Source: Singulisphaera sp. GP187 (GTDB lineage: Bacteria; Planctomycetota; Planctomycetia; Gemmatales; Gemmataceae). Taken from it: 50,443 bases of DNA. A program made the position numbers and the translations under genes. The DNA lies in assembly GCA_945868575.1 (NCBI GenBank), contig CAMBMH010000010.1, forward strand, positions 1 to 50,443. Reading direction: 5' to 3'. Under the pieces are notes generated by a model that was not told the origin of the DNA, searched no databases, and saw only the letters and a program-made list of their open reading frames with translations. Positions 16,390 to 25,337 of the stretch are shown piece by piece. How positions within the stretch are numbered: the stretch's first letter is position 1; the number at the start of each line of letters is the position of its first letter.

Positions 16390-17120
16390 TGACCGGATCC
16401 ATAATTGACGATGAAAACCATCCCCTTGGTCCGGTTTTAACTCCAAGGTCGGCACTTGGCCCCGATCGTGAGGACACTCTGGATTTTGGGAAACGCCAGT
16501 TGACGATTCGTCGCCCTACAAACACTCAGGATCTCCTTGATCACCCCGACATTCATAATGCTTTTGCGGCGGATGAATACCTCCCCTATTGGCCAGAACT
16601 TTGGCCTGCTTCACGGATGCTGGCGGAGTATCTCTCCGGGGCCGATGACCTCCCAACCGTTACGCCCGATGAACCCAAAGCGATTGAACTGGGGTGTGGG
16701 CTTGGGCTTCCCGGGCTAATGGCGATGGTCCGTGGATTCCGGGTGACCTTTACAGACTATGATGCCCTGGCGCTTGAATATGCCTTGGCCAATGCAACGC
16801 TGAATGGCTTGTCAGGAGCGGATGCCTTGTTTCTCGATTGGCGCAAACCTCCCGAAGGATTGCGGTTTCCGCTGGTTCTGGGTTCCGATCTCCTTTACGA
16901 ACCGGGCAAGGTCGGGCCCCTGGCGCGAATCGTTGAAACACTCCTGGCCCCGGGAGGTATCGCCTTAATTAGCGATCCGGATCGCGGCCCCGCGAAGCGA
17001 TTCGCCTCGGAGCTATATCAGTGTGGCCTCACGCGGTGCAAACTGGTCCAAACCTCGGTTACGGAGCCCGATGGCAAAACCATCGGGGGAACCATCTACC
17101 GGGTCGAACGGTCTCTCTGA
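16389..17120 (+). CDS. Class I SAM-dependent methyltransferase (METTL/nicotinamide-N-methyltransferase-like)
   Basis: A 243-residue methyltransferase of the Methyltransf_16 type. Landmarks: YLPYWPELWPASRMLAEYL, the SAM-binding ELGCGLGLPGL, the acidic motif VTFTDYDALALEYA and LVLGSDLLYEP. Family members methylate lysines or small amines, so a protein lysine substrate is a reasonable guess only. The ATG overlaps the preceding stop by one base (TAATG), placing it third in the cupin-phosphoesterase-methyltransferase operon. It ends 13 bp before the convergent SGNH gene, with no space for a separate terminator. Confidence 0.87.
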   Translation: MTGSIIDDENHPLGPVLTPRSALGPDREDTLDFGKRQLTIRRPTNTQDLLDHPDIHNAFAADEYLPYWPELWPASRMLAEYLSGADDLPTVTPDEPKAIELGCGLGLPGLMAMVRGFRVTFTDYDALALEYALANATLNGLSGADALFLDWRKPPEGLRFPLVLGSDLLYEPGKVGPLARIVETLLAPGGIALISDPDRGPAKRFASELYQCGLTRCKLVQTSVTEPDGKTIGGTIYRVERSL

Positions 17121-17133
17121 CCGCTTTAATCGA

Positions 17134-17835
17134 CTATTTGGCTCCCGAAAGAAGCGGTTCAATCACCTCGGCGACTTTTTTGCCAAGTGCCGAGTTGCCC
17201 TGACCATTGAGGTGAACTCCATCCCCTGACCAGAGCTCTGGTTTGTCCGAAAGAAACTCAAAAAGGTCATCGGTGGGGATATTCTTTTTGTCGGTGATGG
17301 TTTTCGCGATAGCGTTCCGCGCTTTGACTCTTTCGGTGTTGGGCTGGTAATCGACCTTGCCAGGCACGCGCATGGGGGTCGTGGTGGCCCAGATCATTTT
17401 GGCCCCCGGAGCGCCCTTTTTTATCACGGCGATCAAATCCGGAAAAGCTGCCTCATAATCCTTTTCGGAATATCCCCATCCGTGAAGGCCGTTGTTAAAA
17501 TGGACGACATCATATTTGGTTTGGGAAATGATCAGGTTAACCTCGGCCAAAAAGCCGGGATCCCCCAGACTTTTTGATGTGGTCAATCGGGCGACGACGG
17601 CTTTCCCTTTGAGTGCGCTTTCCACACCGCCGTAATAGCCACGGGTGATCGAATCCCCAATGAGAAGGACTTTGGGTAGGGTCTTGTTGGAATTTCCGGG
17701 GACCCAGACATCCAGCCATTCGATTTCCTCGCGAACGATCCGGGACTCGGCGGCATCGGTTTGGGCAAAAGCCGTCGGGGCGCCTCCAAAAAGCGAAATT
17801 GTAAGCAAAACAATCCAGGCAACTCGATTCACCAT
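17134..17835 (-). CDS. Secreted SGNH/GDSL hydrolase (esterase/lipase-like)
   Basis: A 233-residue protein with a signal peptide (cleavage likely after AFA, about residue 24). Block I is LLIGDSITRGYYGG with nucleophile Ser62; block III is the HFNNGLHGWG stretch; block V is DGVHLNGQG with Asp205 and His208. SGNH enzymes hydrolyse esters, often acetyl groups on polysaccharides, which would fit the nearby DUF1080 genes. The ATG at 17835 has GGAG nine bases upstream; a longer frame from 17871 is not needed. It is separated from the upstream DUF1080 gene by a terminator at 17868-17897, so it may have its own promoter. Confidence 0.88.
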   Translation of the reverse strand: MVNRVAWIVLLTISLFGGAPTAFAQTDAAESRIVREEIEWLDVWVPGNSNKTLPKVLLIGDSITRGYYGGVESALKGKAVVARLTTSKSLGDPGFLAEVNLIISQTKYDVVHFNNGLHGWGYSEKDYEAAFPDLIAVIKKGAPGAKMIWATTTPMRVPGKVDYQPNTERVKARNAIAKTITDKKNIPTDDLFEFLSDKPELWSGDGVHLNGQGNSALGKKVAEVIEPLLSGAK

Positions 17836-17867
17836 GTCTTTATGCTCCAAAAAAGAACCGGAAAGAT

Positions 17868-17897
17868 ACAAAAAAACCCCGGGGAGAGGCCCGGGGT
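17868..17897 (-). terminator. Rho-independent terminator after the double DUF1080 gene
   Basis: On the minus strand an 8-bp stem (17890-17897 with 17876-17883, loop of 6) is followed by a run of T (A-tract 17869-17876 on the plus strand). Confidence 0.8.
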
Positions 17898-17937
17898 GCG
17901 AGAGAGTCCTGGTGGTCCAGGCTGTTTCATCCGGGCG

Positions 17938-19371
17938 TTATTTCGCTAACGATTTGATTTCCACGGTCCTGAAAGGAACCGGATCGGAGTGACCGGCGAG
18001 ACCAAAGTAGCCGTCCTTGTTTTCCTTGCCAGGGTGGGGAGAATTCGCCATGTACTTGGTGACATTGGAGACATCGGTGTCGACAACACGGCTACCGTTG
18101 AGTTCGACCTGGATGGTCGAACCCTTTACGGTTACTTCCATCAGGTTCCATTGGCCTACTGGACGCAGGTAGCCACGAGTGACAGCGGTTATGCCGTAAA
18201 CCGAGCCGTTGTACTGGCGAGGATCGAGTTTTTCGTACATTTTCGCGGTGTCATCAAGGACCTGGATTTCGCACATTCCCACATAAGCGGTATCTCCCTG
18301 GCCGGGGTAGCGAATGGCCAAGCCATTGTTGCCACCGGGAGGAAGCTTGTATTCGACGCGGGCAACGAAATCGGTGTACTTGTTTTCGGTGTGGATGGTG
18401 CCACCTTTGCCTGGCTTGCAAACGATGGTGCCGTCCTTGACTTCGTAGTTATTGATCGGTCCATTCCAACCTGTGAAGTCCTGGCCATTGAAGACTTTGG
18501 TGAAGCCTTCGCCACCTTCGAGAAGGATCTTGTTGGCTTCTTCCGCAGGGATTTCACGATAGGCAATGTTTTTCCAGCGGATTTCGCCGCCGTGGGTCTG
18601 GAGCTGGATCGGGGCGCGTGCGAGAAGAGGTTTTTTGCGATCCCAAAAGTTTTCCATGCGGGCGTTTTTCACGACCAACTTGCCATTGAGGTAAATTGTG
18701 GTCCGCTCACCTACCTGCTGGATGCGGAAACGGTTCCACTCACCAAAAGGCTTGTCGGCCAGAACCAGGGGATCCTTGCCAACGGCTCCGGGGCTACTGT
18801 TCCAAAGACCGCCCGAACCCTTGTCCGCGCCAATGTTCCACTTGCCACCTTCCTTTGTATAGTCCCAAATCTGGACCTGGGGTGTAGCCCTGAGGTAGAT
18901 GCCGCTGTCGGCTTTTGCCACGGTTTTATAATCGATGACAAATTCGATGTCGCCGAGGTCCTTGTCGGTGGTCAGATACGCGCCCTGACCATCGTTGACG
19001 AGTTCACCCTTTTCGACGCTCCAATGTTTTTTGGCATCGGCAGTCCATTCGCCGATCAGTTTTTCCTGTTCCGCTTTGGGAAGTGCGGCAAGCTTGTAAG
19101 GATCATAATGGGGCATTCCGTGCCAGCCAGTCAGGTCCTTGCCATTAAACAGCGAGGTGAACCCGACAGGGATACCATCCGAAGCAGGCTGGCCGGTGGC
19201 GGGATCGAGGAACCCTTCGCCCGTGGCTGCCTGAACGACGCGGTCAGCAAAATTTACCGAGCGACCGACCACATTTTCGACGAAACGACCAATGCGCCTT
19301 TGGGGTTCGGCGGCGATAAGCCCACCAAACAGGCCAAATACGGCTGCAGCCAAGCCCATTTTGCGGAACAT
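17938..19371 (-). CDS. Secreted protein with two tandem DUF1080 (3-keto-disaccharide hydrolase) domains
   Basis: A 477-residue protein with a signal peptide (residues 1-22) and two copies of the DUF1080 concanavalin-like fold. Domain 1 spans about 67-275 (FTSLFNGKDLTGWHG ... IQLQTHGGEIRWKNIAYREI), and domain 2 about 290-475 (FTKVFNGQDFTGWNGPINNYEVKDGTI ... GYFGLAGHSDPVPFRTVEIK). Both start with the family's FNGxDxTGW signature. Characterised relatives cleave 3-keto-glycosides, and planctomycetes have many copies, often beside Gfo/Idh/MocA enzymes. AAGGGG lies 8 bases before the ATG at 19371. Two domains in one chain are longer than the common single-domain form. Substrate unknown. Confidence 0.9.
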   Translation of the reverse strand: MFRKMGLAAAVFGLFGGLIAAEPQRRIGRFVENVVGRSVNFADRVVQAATGEGFLDPATGQPASDGIPVGFTSLFNGKDLTGWHGMPHYDPYKLAALPKAEQEKLIGEWTADAKKHWSVEKGELVNDGQGAYLTTDKDLGDIEFVIDYKTVAKADSGIYLRATPQVQIWDYTKEGGKWNIGADKGSGGLWNSSPGAVGKDPLVLADKPFGEWNRFRIQQVGERTTIYLNGKLVVKNARMENFWDRKKPLLARAPIQLQTHGGEIRWKNIAYREIPAEEANKILLEGGEGFTKVFNGQDFTGWNGPINNYEVKDGTIVCKPGKGGTIHTENKYTDFVARVEYKLPPGGNNGLAIRYPGQGDTAYVGMCEIQVLDDTAKMYEKLDPRQYNGSVYGITAVTRGYLRPVGQWNLMEVTVKGSTIQVELNGSRVVDTDVSNVTKYMANSPHPGKENKDGYFGLAGHSDPVPFRTVEIKSLAK

Positions 19372-19760
19372 GATTTTTCCCCTTAAGGGTTTTGAGTGTG
19401 AATCAAAGGTGGGAACGGCATCTTGATTGCGGGTAAGCCCTTACCGGGATTTCCCAAACGGGAATCCCCAAAGCTGGACCCAAAATGCCGATAAAAGGCC
19501 CTTATTAGAAATGTAGGGAATGGATGCAAATCGGTCAGGTCACACGGCCCTTCTTGGTGGTTAACTGGTATGGTGCATATCCATGGGCGGTCAAACGAAA
19601 AAACGCAAAAGTATAACTTTGACGGTCCGGAAAAACAACCGGCCTGCGCAATATTTACGCGATGCAGATTGTGATGAAAAAACCCGTATTTCCTGAAAAG
19701 CCCTCTTTAGAGCCTTCCTTTTAAGCTTCTATACAGCCCGAAGACACCTACTAAGAAGAT
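19372..19760. other. 389-bp intergenic region
   Basis: No gene is seen. About 60 bp before the DUF1080 start lie two neighbouring inverted repeats: GGTAAG/CTTACC at 19432-19445 and a bulged GGGATT/AATCCC repeat at about 19446-19468. They would sit in the 5' leader of the minus-strand DUF1080 mRNA and may form structure. No clear promoter or terminator for the upstream lipoprotein operon was found. Confidence 0.4.
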
Positions 19761-20948
19761 CTATTTTTCAGGAGAAGTGGTGCTTAAGGGAGGAATTCCC
19801 CCACCAACGGATGGCAAAGGCGCCGACAATGGCTGGTTTGACGGGGAATTGGTTCCAGAGAGTATTCCGGGAGCCAAAGGCGCCGGTGCATTAACCGATG
19901 GCCCGACCGCCGATGGTGTTGCCGCTGGGACAGGCTCCGGGGCTGGAGCAGGTTTGGCGGATGGGGAAGGATATGCTGGTGGAAGTGTCGTTGGAGCCAC
20001 AGCAGGAACTCGGCTTGGCGTTGTGGCGATTGGTTTTGGAACAACCCCTTCGGACGGGGAAACACCCGATGAACCTGGTGTTGGCGCGGGAAGTGTTGCT
20101 CCCGGCGGCACCACCGAGACAGGTGGAGTTGATGGGTGAGACCTGCCAGGCGCAGAAGGCGCAGGCAAAATGGCAGAGTGGGTGGATAGCGGGATTTCCC
20201 CGATCGGAGTTTGGTGGACATTTGGGAAAAAGGGGATCACTCCGGAGCCTCGAGGTTGGGTACCCGCGGCCAACCGGATTTTGACTTCCTTTTCGATCTC
20301 AAAAGCTTGTCCCGATTCCAGGCGTAACTGCGCGGTCAAACGGAGCTTATCCGTGGTGGGAATCACCTTCCAGGGAAGAACCAGGATATGACCGCTCTGA
20401 AAAAGACCGGATTTGTACGATTTGCGCAGGTCTTCTGCCGAAACATCCCACGAACTCAGCGGCTGTTTGAATCCCTCGGGAGTGATCTCGTAAGCCTGAA
20501 GGTGTAGTGTTCCGGGGGCCTTTACAGTGTGGCCGTCGGTGTCCTTCGGCTCTACGACAACCTGCAAAAGTTCGTCATTGTTGTTTCGGTCCTCATCCAC
20601 ACCGCCTGTGCCGCGACCAAATTCGATCTGTTTGATGGCTGCTTTGGCATTTTGTGAGGCGGGCATGAACGGAATACCTCGCAGAGAGCGATTCTCCGCG
20701 GCAAGCGATGCTGTTGTCGCCCGACTGTTGTCGAGGTCCTGCTGGATTCCTTGCATGGTTCGTTCCTGCTGACGCAGGTTCGATTCCAGGATGTCCCGTT
20801 CGAGAAGGCTTTTTTGGCTTGCACACCCGGAAAACAAAACGGCCGCCCCAAGAGGGACGACCGTGCAAATTCCAAGTCTGGTGAAACGAAAACTCCTAGG
20901 AGAGTTTTTTTCCCGAGAGGTGACCGGCTGGAAGCTTTTCAAGAACAT
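19761..20948 (-). CDS. Lipoprotein with coiled coil and long Pro-rich tail
   Basis: A 395-residue protein. A lipobox LFSGC (residues 38-42) ends the signal sequence. A probable coiled coil follows at about 48-90 ([20 protein letters not shown]...), then a beta-rich central region to about 230 ([29 protein letters not shown]), and then about 165 residues rich in Pro, Ala and Ser, likely disordered and reaching across the periplasm. No known family was recognised. It is last in the tig-clpP-clpP operon, and its start overlaps the end of the clpP at 20896-21513 by 53 bp; no later start keeps the lipobox. Its role in the operon is unknown. Confidence 0.8.
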   Translation of the reverse strand: MFLKSFQPVTSREKNSPRSFRFTRLGICTVVPLGAAVLFSGCASQKSLLERDILESNLRQQERTMQGIQQDLDNSRATTASLAAENRSLRGIPFMPASQNAKAAIKQIEFGRGTGGVDEDRNNNDELLQVVVEPKDTDGHTVKAPGTLHLQAYEITPEGFKQPLSSWDVSAEDLRKSYKSGLFQSGHILVLPWKVIPTTDKLRLTAQLRLESGQAFEIEKEVKIRLAAGTQPRGSGVIPFFPNVHQTPIGEIPLSTHSAILPAPSAPGRSHPSTPPVSVVPPGATLPAPTPGSSGVSPSEGVVPKPIATTPSRVPAVAPTTLPPAYPSPSAKPAPAPEPVPAATPSAVGPSVNAPAPLAPGILSGTNSPSNQPLSAPLPSVGGGIPPLSTTSPEK

Positions 20949-21513
20949 GGTCTATGAGCCCGTAGTCCTTCGCTTCCTGCGCCGTCATGAAATTGTCGCG
21001 GTCGGTATCCTTTTCGACGCGATCCAGGGGTTGCCCGGTGAGCTTACAAAGAAGCTCGTTCATGGTCCTTTTGGTGCGAAGGAGGTGATTGGTCCGGATG
21101 ACAATATCGGTCACCGGTCCACGGGCCCCACCCAACACCTGATGAATCATGACTTCGGCATGGGGCAGAGCAAATCTTTTGCCCTTTGTGCCCGCCGTGA
21201 GGAGAAGTGATCCCATGCTCGCTGCAATTCCGATGCAATAGGTCGCAACATCACAACTGATGTAACGCATCACATCGTAGACGCTCATCCCTGCAGTAAC
21301 CGAACCACCCGGGGAGTTGATATAAAAATGAATATCAGCTTTGGGATCTTCGTTCTGCAGATACAGCATCTGGGCTACTACGAGGTTCGCGCTTTCATCA
21401 TCGACTTCGCCCAAAAGGAACACAACGCGTTCCTGAAGGAGACGAGAGTAGATATCGAAAAGACGCTCCTCCCGGCCGTTCTGGCCGATAACCAAGGGGG
21501 GAAGCATCGGCAT
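20896..21513 (-). CDS. clpP: ATP-dependent Clp protease proteolytic subunit, complete triad
   Basis: A 205-residue ClpP serine protease that forms the chamber degrading unfolded or tagged proteins with a Clp/Hsp100 ATPase. The catalytic triad is intact: Ser99 in GIAASMGS, His124 in VMIHQ and Asp173 in DTDRDNFM, with spacings of 25 and 49 residues as in E. coli ClpP. The ATG at 21513 has GGAG 8 bases upstream; a longer frame from 21606 lacks family resemblance in its first 31 residues. The motif [20 protein letters not shown] is typical. It lies 106 bp downstream of a second clpP gene and overlaps the following lipoprotein by 53 bp. No clpX is in the window. Confidence 0.95.
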   Translation of the reverse strand: MPMLPPLVIGQNGREERLFDIYSRLLQERVVFLLGEVDDESANLVVAQMLYLQNEDPKADIHFYINSPGGSVTAGMSVYDVMRYISCDVATYCIGIAASMGSLLLTAGTKGKRFALPHAEVMIHQVLGGARGPVTDIVIRTNHLLRTKRTMNELLCKLTGQPLDRVEKDTDRDNFMTAQEAKDYGLIDHVLEKLPAGHLSGKKLS

Positions 21514-21619
21514 GGCGCACTCTCCAGCACGCCCAAGGGATTGATCGATTCCCTTGGGACGAAAAATTAGGAAAAATGGATCATTTGGGAAAAAGGCAAA
21601 CGGCAATGACCACCGAATC

Positions 21620-22255
21620 CTAACCCACAGACTTCTTCGTTGGAATCAACAGCTCGTCCACCAGCCCAAACTCTTTGGCGTCGGTGGCATTGAAGTAACG
21701 GTTCCGCTCAGTTTCCGCCTCGATGGTCGGAAGGTCACGGCCGGTATGCTTCGCGAGGATGTCGTTGAGAAGCGACTTCATCTTCAGAATCTCACGCATC
21801 TCGATTTCGACATCGCTGGCTTGGCCACCGATACCGGAACTCCAAGGCTGGTGGATCATTACCTTGGCATGGGGAAGCATAAAGCGCCTACCCTTGGTAC
21901 CCGCAGTCAGAAGGATTGCAGCGCCCGAGGCGGACATGCCCATGCAATAGGTGGCAATCGGACATTCGAGATATTGCATCGTATCGTAGATGGCCAAGGT
22001 CGAGGTAACCGAGCCGCCTGGCGAGTTGATGTAAAACGAAATCTCCTGATTGCGGTTTTCGTGCTGCAGATAGAGCATCTGCTGGATCACGATGTTCGCT
22101 GTAAGGTCGTTAATCACGGGTTCGTAAATATTCGAACCCGAGACACCGAAGAAAATAATCCGGTTTTCGAGGAGGATATCCGAAGTGCCGCGACGATCAC
22201 CGTCGCGGCCTCGGGCTGCATAAACACTATTGTTCCCTTTTATCACCGTCTGCAT
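21620..22255 (-). CDS. clpP: ATP-dependent Clp protease subunit paralogue with Asn at the catalytic Asp position
   Basis: A 211-residue ClpP. Ser110 ([11 protein letters not shown]) and His135 (KVMIHQP) of the triad are present. Aligning TERNRYFNA with the other copy's TDRDNFMTA puts Asn185 where the catalytic Asp should be; the loop after His135 carries one extra residue. ClpP1 of Listeria monocytogenes also has Asn in this place, has weak activity alone and works in a mixed complex with ClpP2, so a hetero-tetradecamer with the neighbouring ClpP is a sensible hypothesis. It follows tig by 86 bp and precedes the other clpP by 106 bp on the same strand. Confidence 0.93.
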   Translation of the reverse strand: MQTVIKGNNSVYAARGRDGDRRGTSDILLENRIIFFGVSGSNIYEPVINDLTANIVIQQMLYLQHENRNQEISFYINSPGGSVTSTLAIYDTMQYLECPIATYCMGMSASGAAILLTAGTKGRRFMLPHAKVMIHQPWSSGIGGQASDVEIEMREILKMKSLLNDILAKHTGRDLPTIEAETERNRYFNATDAKEFGLVDELLIPTKKSVG

Positions 22256-22341
22256 GGGTTCCTCCCTTGGTGATCCCTTTCGGGCAATCCGAAAAATGAT
22301 TTCTTATTGGTTGATCCGCACCAATGGTTTATGGGCCGCAA

Positions 22342-23799
22342 TTATTGAGCGGCAAGCGAAGAATCAGCCGCGGGATCCGTTTCCGAACCATGAACCGCGC
22401 TGGATTCGCTCGTGTCGAGTGCCACTTCTGCCTTGTCCTCGGCAGCCAAAGGCACTTCGGTGAACTCGGCCTGGGCAATGATGAAGTCCATAACCTTGCG
22501 CTCGAGCAATTCGGCAGCCAAGGCGTCGGTCAGGTCTTCGCGGTCAAGCCGGGCGCGAACGCGACGGGGAGATTCACCCGAATTGTTCGCCATACGAACC
22601 ACTTCGGCATCAATCTCGTAATCGGAGACTTCGATCTTTTCGAGTTCGGCGACCTTTTGAAGAACAAAGTGTTCCTTGAGCGCGGCTGCCGTGCTGGCAA
22701 GGATGTCCTGCGAAAGGAGACGCTGACGAGCGCGGATCTCTTCTTCGGAGATACCATCGTTGCGCATTTCCATCACGCGACGAGCCATCGCAGTGCGAGC
22801 CTGCTTCATGAGGAGGTCCTGGGGCAATTCCGAGTTGAGGGCCTTAAGGCCATTTTCGAGGAACTGCTGGCGGATGTTTTGGCGTTGACGGTGTTCCAGA
22901 CGGCGATTGAGAAGAACCTCAACCAATTCATGGAAACCGGCTTCGCTGGTTACACCAAGACCTTCAAGGAAATCCTGGGTTAATTCAGGGGATTTGATGT
23001 GGTTGATTTTTTCGATCGTGAGTTCGGATTCGACCGTCTTGCCACGAAGGTCAGGAAGACTGAGAGAATGGCTCAGTTCGATCGATACCTTGCGGACTTC
23101 GCCAATTTTCGCGCCTTTGAGCTGCTCGGCAAAATTGTGGGCGATTCCGTCCTTGAAAGCCAATTTTTCTTCGACCCGGAAGGTGTTCGACTTGATTTCG
23201 CCGATGGACTTTTCGCCATCAGTGACCTTGCCGCTCAGGACGACCTCGTCACCCTGTTCAACTGAAGAACCTTCAGGTTTTGGCTCGGAAGTTCCCATAC
23301 GACGAAGGATGCGAACGCCTTCGGCCTTGATTTCTTCGGGAGTAAACTTGTGGACGGGCTTGGTGAGCTTCAATCCCTTATATTCGGGAGCTTCGACCTG
23401 GGGACGAACTTCAACCTGGAATTCATAAACCAGATCGCCATCCTTGGGGAACACCACAGCGGAGGGGTTCAGGTCAGGGGGGCTAATCGGGTTGAGGTCG
23501 TTGTCTTCGGCCAGTTGCTCAAGGCTGGCGAGCAGGAGCTCGGTCTTAAGCTGGTCGGAGACCTCCTTGTAAAATTTGCGTTCGATGAGCTGCTTCGGAG
23601 CCTTGCCCGGGCGGAAACCACGGATTGGCGCTTCGAGGGAGACTTCGGAGAACTTCTCGGCCAGGCGCACATCAAGGTCGGAACGGGGTATCGTTACCTG
23701 GATATGTTTTTTGCAAGGACCCGCGTCCTTGATTTGGACGGATTGATTGAGCTTGCGGCTGGTTTCCTCAGAGGAAGGCAGAGCGGCGGTCTCGGTCAT
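22342..23799 (-). CDS. tig: Trigger factor, ribosome-associated chaperone
   Basis: A 484-residue trigger factor. The ribosome-binding N-terminal domain has the signature GFRPGKAPKQLIERKF (from residue 61). A FKBP-like PPIase region follows (about 180-265: VEQGDEVVLSGKVTDG ... FAEQLKGAKIGEVRKVSIEL), then the long helical C-terminal chaperone arms, and finally an acidic, Ala/Ser-rich tail of about 30 residues (from about 455) that is not typical of the family. The ATG at 23799 (MTETAALPS) is used; a start at 23850 would add 17 unconvincing residues. It heads a tig-clpP-clpP-lipoprotein operon, resembling the common tig-clpP(-clpX) order. Confidence 0.95.
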   Translation of the reverse strand: MTETAALPSSEETSRKLNQSVQIKDAGPCKKHIQVTIPRSDLDVRLAEKFSEVSLEAPIRGFRPGKAPKQLIERKFYKEVSDQLKTELLLASLEQLAEDNDLNPISPPDLNPSAVVFPKDGDLVYEFQVEVRPQVEAPEYKGLKLTKPVHKFTPEEIKAEGVRILRRMGTSEPKPEGSSVEQGDEVVLSGKVTDGEKSIGEIKSNTFRVEEKLAFKDGIAHNFAEQLKGAKIGEVRKVSIELSHSLSLPDLRGKTVESELTIEKINHIKSPELTQDFLEGLGVTSEAGFHELVEVLLNRRLEHRQRQNIRQQFLENGLKALNSELPQDLLMKQARTAMARRVMEMRNDGISEEEIRARQRLLSQDILASTAAALKEHFVLQKVAELEKIEVSDYEIDAEVVRMANNSGESPRRVRARLDREDLTDALAAELLERKVMDFIIAQAEFTEVPLAAEDKAEVALDTSESSAVHGSETDPAADSSLAAQ

Positions 23800-23833
23800 G
23801 ATCGGTAATCCAGTCAAAAATGAAAATGCCGGA

Positions 23834-23888
23834 GAAGCCCAAGCCCTCATCCTTCCTTAAAAATATAAGGAGGAGCGGCTTGGGCTTC
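23834..23888 (-). other. Long inverted repeat between tRNA-Gly and tig
   Basis: A perfect 12-bp inverted repeat (23834-23845 with 23877-23888) encloses a smaller CCTTA/TAAGG hairpin with a T-rich loop on the minus strand. It begins 12 bases after the mature tRNA end. It could end tRNA transcription, guide 3' processing, or attenuate read-through into tig. Confidence 0.45.
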
Positions 23889-23900
23889 CTCGGCGCTCAG

Positions 23901-23973
<73 letters not shown>

Positions 23974-23997
23974 CAATTGGCGCTTTGGCCACATCCA

Positions 23998-24026
23998 TAT
24001 TTAACCGGATCAGGCCAAAGGGACAA
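23998..24026 (-). promoter_or_regulatory. Possible promoter for tRNA-Gly (and perhaps tig)
   Basis: TTGTCC (reverse of 24021-24026) and TAAATA (reverse of 23998-24003) are 17 bp apart. The -10 match is weak, but the position, about 26 bp before the tRNA 5' end, is right. Confidence 0.35.
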
Positions 24027-24159
24027 GTGGTAAACCACACACACTCTATCGTCTCCTTCCCCCGAAAACCTTTACCCATACACCTAAGTACATGGCCTGG
24101 ATAAGCTTCCAGACTAAAGCGGCCCCCTTTTCAACAATTTTTTCCCCCCCGGCAAAAGC

Positions 24160-25098
24160 ATGGCACTTCCCCTTCGCCCCTTGGGCAACACTGGTCTTTT
24201 GGTCTCCCCGATTGGTTTTGGAGGTGGCCCTTTTGGAGGTTTTTATGGCTCTTTTGATGAGTCCGAAGGGATCCGGGCAGTGCATCATGCCATCGACCAG
24301 GGAATCAACCTGATCGACACCAGCCCTTATTATGGTGGTGGAAAAAGCGAGGAAATCCTTGGAAAAGCCCTTGTAGGCGGTTGGCGCGAAAAGGTCGTCC
24401 TGGCCACCAAAGCGGGCCGCATCGCCAAGGATGTTTTTGATTTCACTTTCGAGGGGATGGTTCGCAGCTGTGAAACCTCCCTAAAGCTTCTCCAAACTGA
24501 CCATGTTGACATCCTCCAGGCCCACGACATCGAATTCGAGCCCAATCTCGATTGGGTTTTTGATGAAACCTGGCGTGCACTTGACCATTTGCGCCAACAG
24601 GGAAAATGCAGGTTTATCGGAATGACAGGCTATCCTTTGGGTGCCCTCGAAAAAGCGATCAATAACTGCAAGCTGGATGTGGTAATCAGTTATTGCCATG
24701 CTTCGCTTAACGACACGACCATGATCACCAAGCTTTTGCCTGTGGCAGAGGCCCGGGGAACCGGGATCATCAACGCCAGCTCCCTGAGCATGGGACTTTT
24801 GACCCAGGCAGCCCCTCCGGCATGGCACCCGGCTCCGCAGGAAGTCAAAACGGCTGTCCTTAAAGCGGCCGCCCATTGCGCTCGAAAAGGCGCGGATCTC
24901 GCGACCCTTGCCCAACAGTTCACCGCGCACCTCCCCGGTGTGACAACAACTCTTGTGGGGATGTCCAATATCCGTGAGGTCGACACCAATATCGCCGCTG
25001 TCTCCACCAAACCGGATCCCGAAATGTTGCAATCAGTTTTGGAAATCCTGAAGCCGATTTCGGGAATGGGCTGGCCCAGCGGCGCCTGGCCTGCGTAA
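24160..25098 (+). CDS. Aldo/keto reductase (aldose/galactose dehydrogenase-like)
   Basis: A 312-residue AKR barrel. The catalytic tetrad is visible: Asp53 and Tyr58 (IDTSPYYGGGKSEEILGKAL), Lys84 (LATKAGR) and His122 (DILQAHDIE). The C-terminal nucleotide-binding segment includes GVTTTLVGMSNIREV. The overall shape resembles L-galactose dehydrogenase / D-threo-aldose dehydrogenase relatives, so it probably oxidises or reduces a sugar with NAD(P), in the cytoplasm (no signal peptide). The ATG at 24160 fits the family N-terminus (LRPLGNTGLLVSPIGFGGGPFGG). It is divergent from tRNA-Gly and stands alone. Confidence 0.9.
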   Translation: MALPLRPLGNTGLLVSPIGFGGGPFGGFYGSFDESEGIRAVHHAIDQGINLIDTSPYYGGGKSEEILGKALVGGWREKVVLATKAGRIAKDVFDFTFEGMVRSCETSLKLLQTDHVDILQAHDIEFEPNLDWVFDETWRALDHLRQQGKCRFIGMTGYPLGALEKAINNCKLDVVISYCHASLNDTTMITKLLPVAEARGTGIINASSLSMGLLTQAAPPAWHPAPQEVKTAVLKAAAHCARKGADLATLAQQFTAHLPGVTTTLVGMSNIREVDTNIAAVSTKPDPEMLQSVLEILKPISGMGWPSGAWPA

Positions 25099-25337
25099 CC
25101 CCCGGAATTCGTCGCCGAATGGAGTTTTTTCCTTGGGGGCTTCCGACACCCCGCCCCCAAGGCATTCGGTATTTTGCGATCAGACCAAAATTCCTGTAGA
25201 ACCATCGTGGTTCGAATACTATTTTTGGCTTCCAATCTCTCCAAGACTGGCTTGGTTGCCCCCAAAAGACAATTAGTGGATCCAAAATCCCAAAAAGCAT
25301 AAAAAACGGATCGGTATCTTGCTCGTTGATTCCAACC

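Noticed and set aside
17989-19386. A 465-residue open frame on the plus strand over the DUF1080 gene
   Set aside because: It is the antisense of a gene with clear family motifs, has no ribosome binding site, and its composition mirrors the coding strand.
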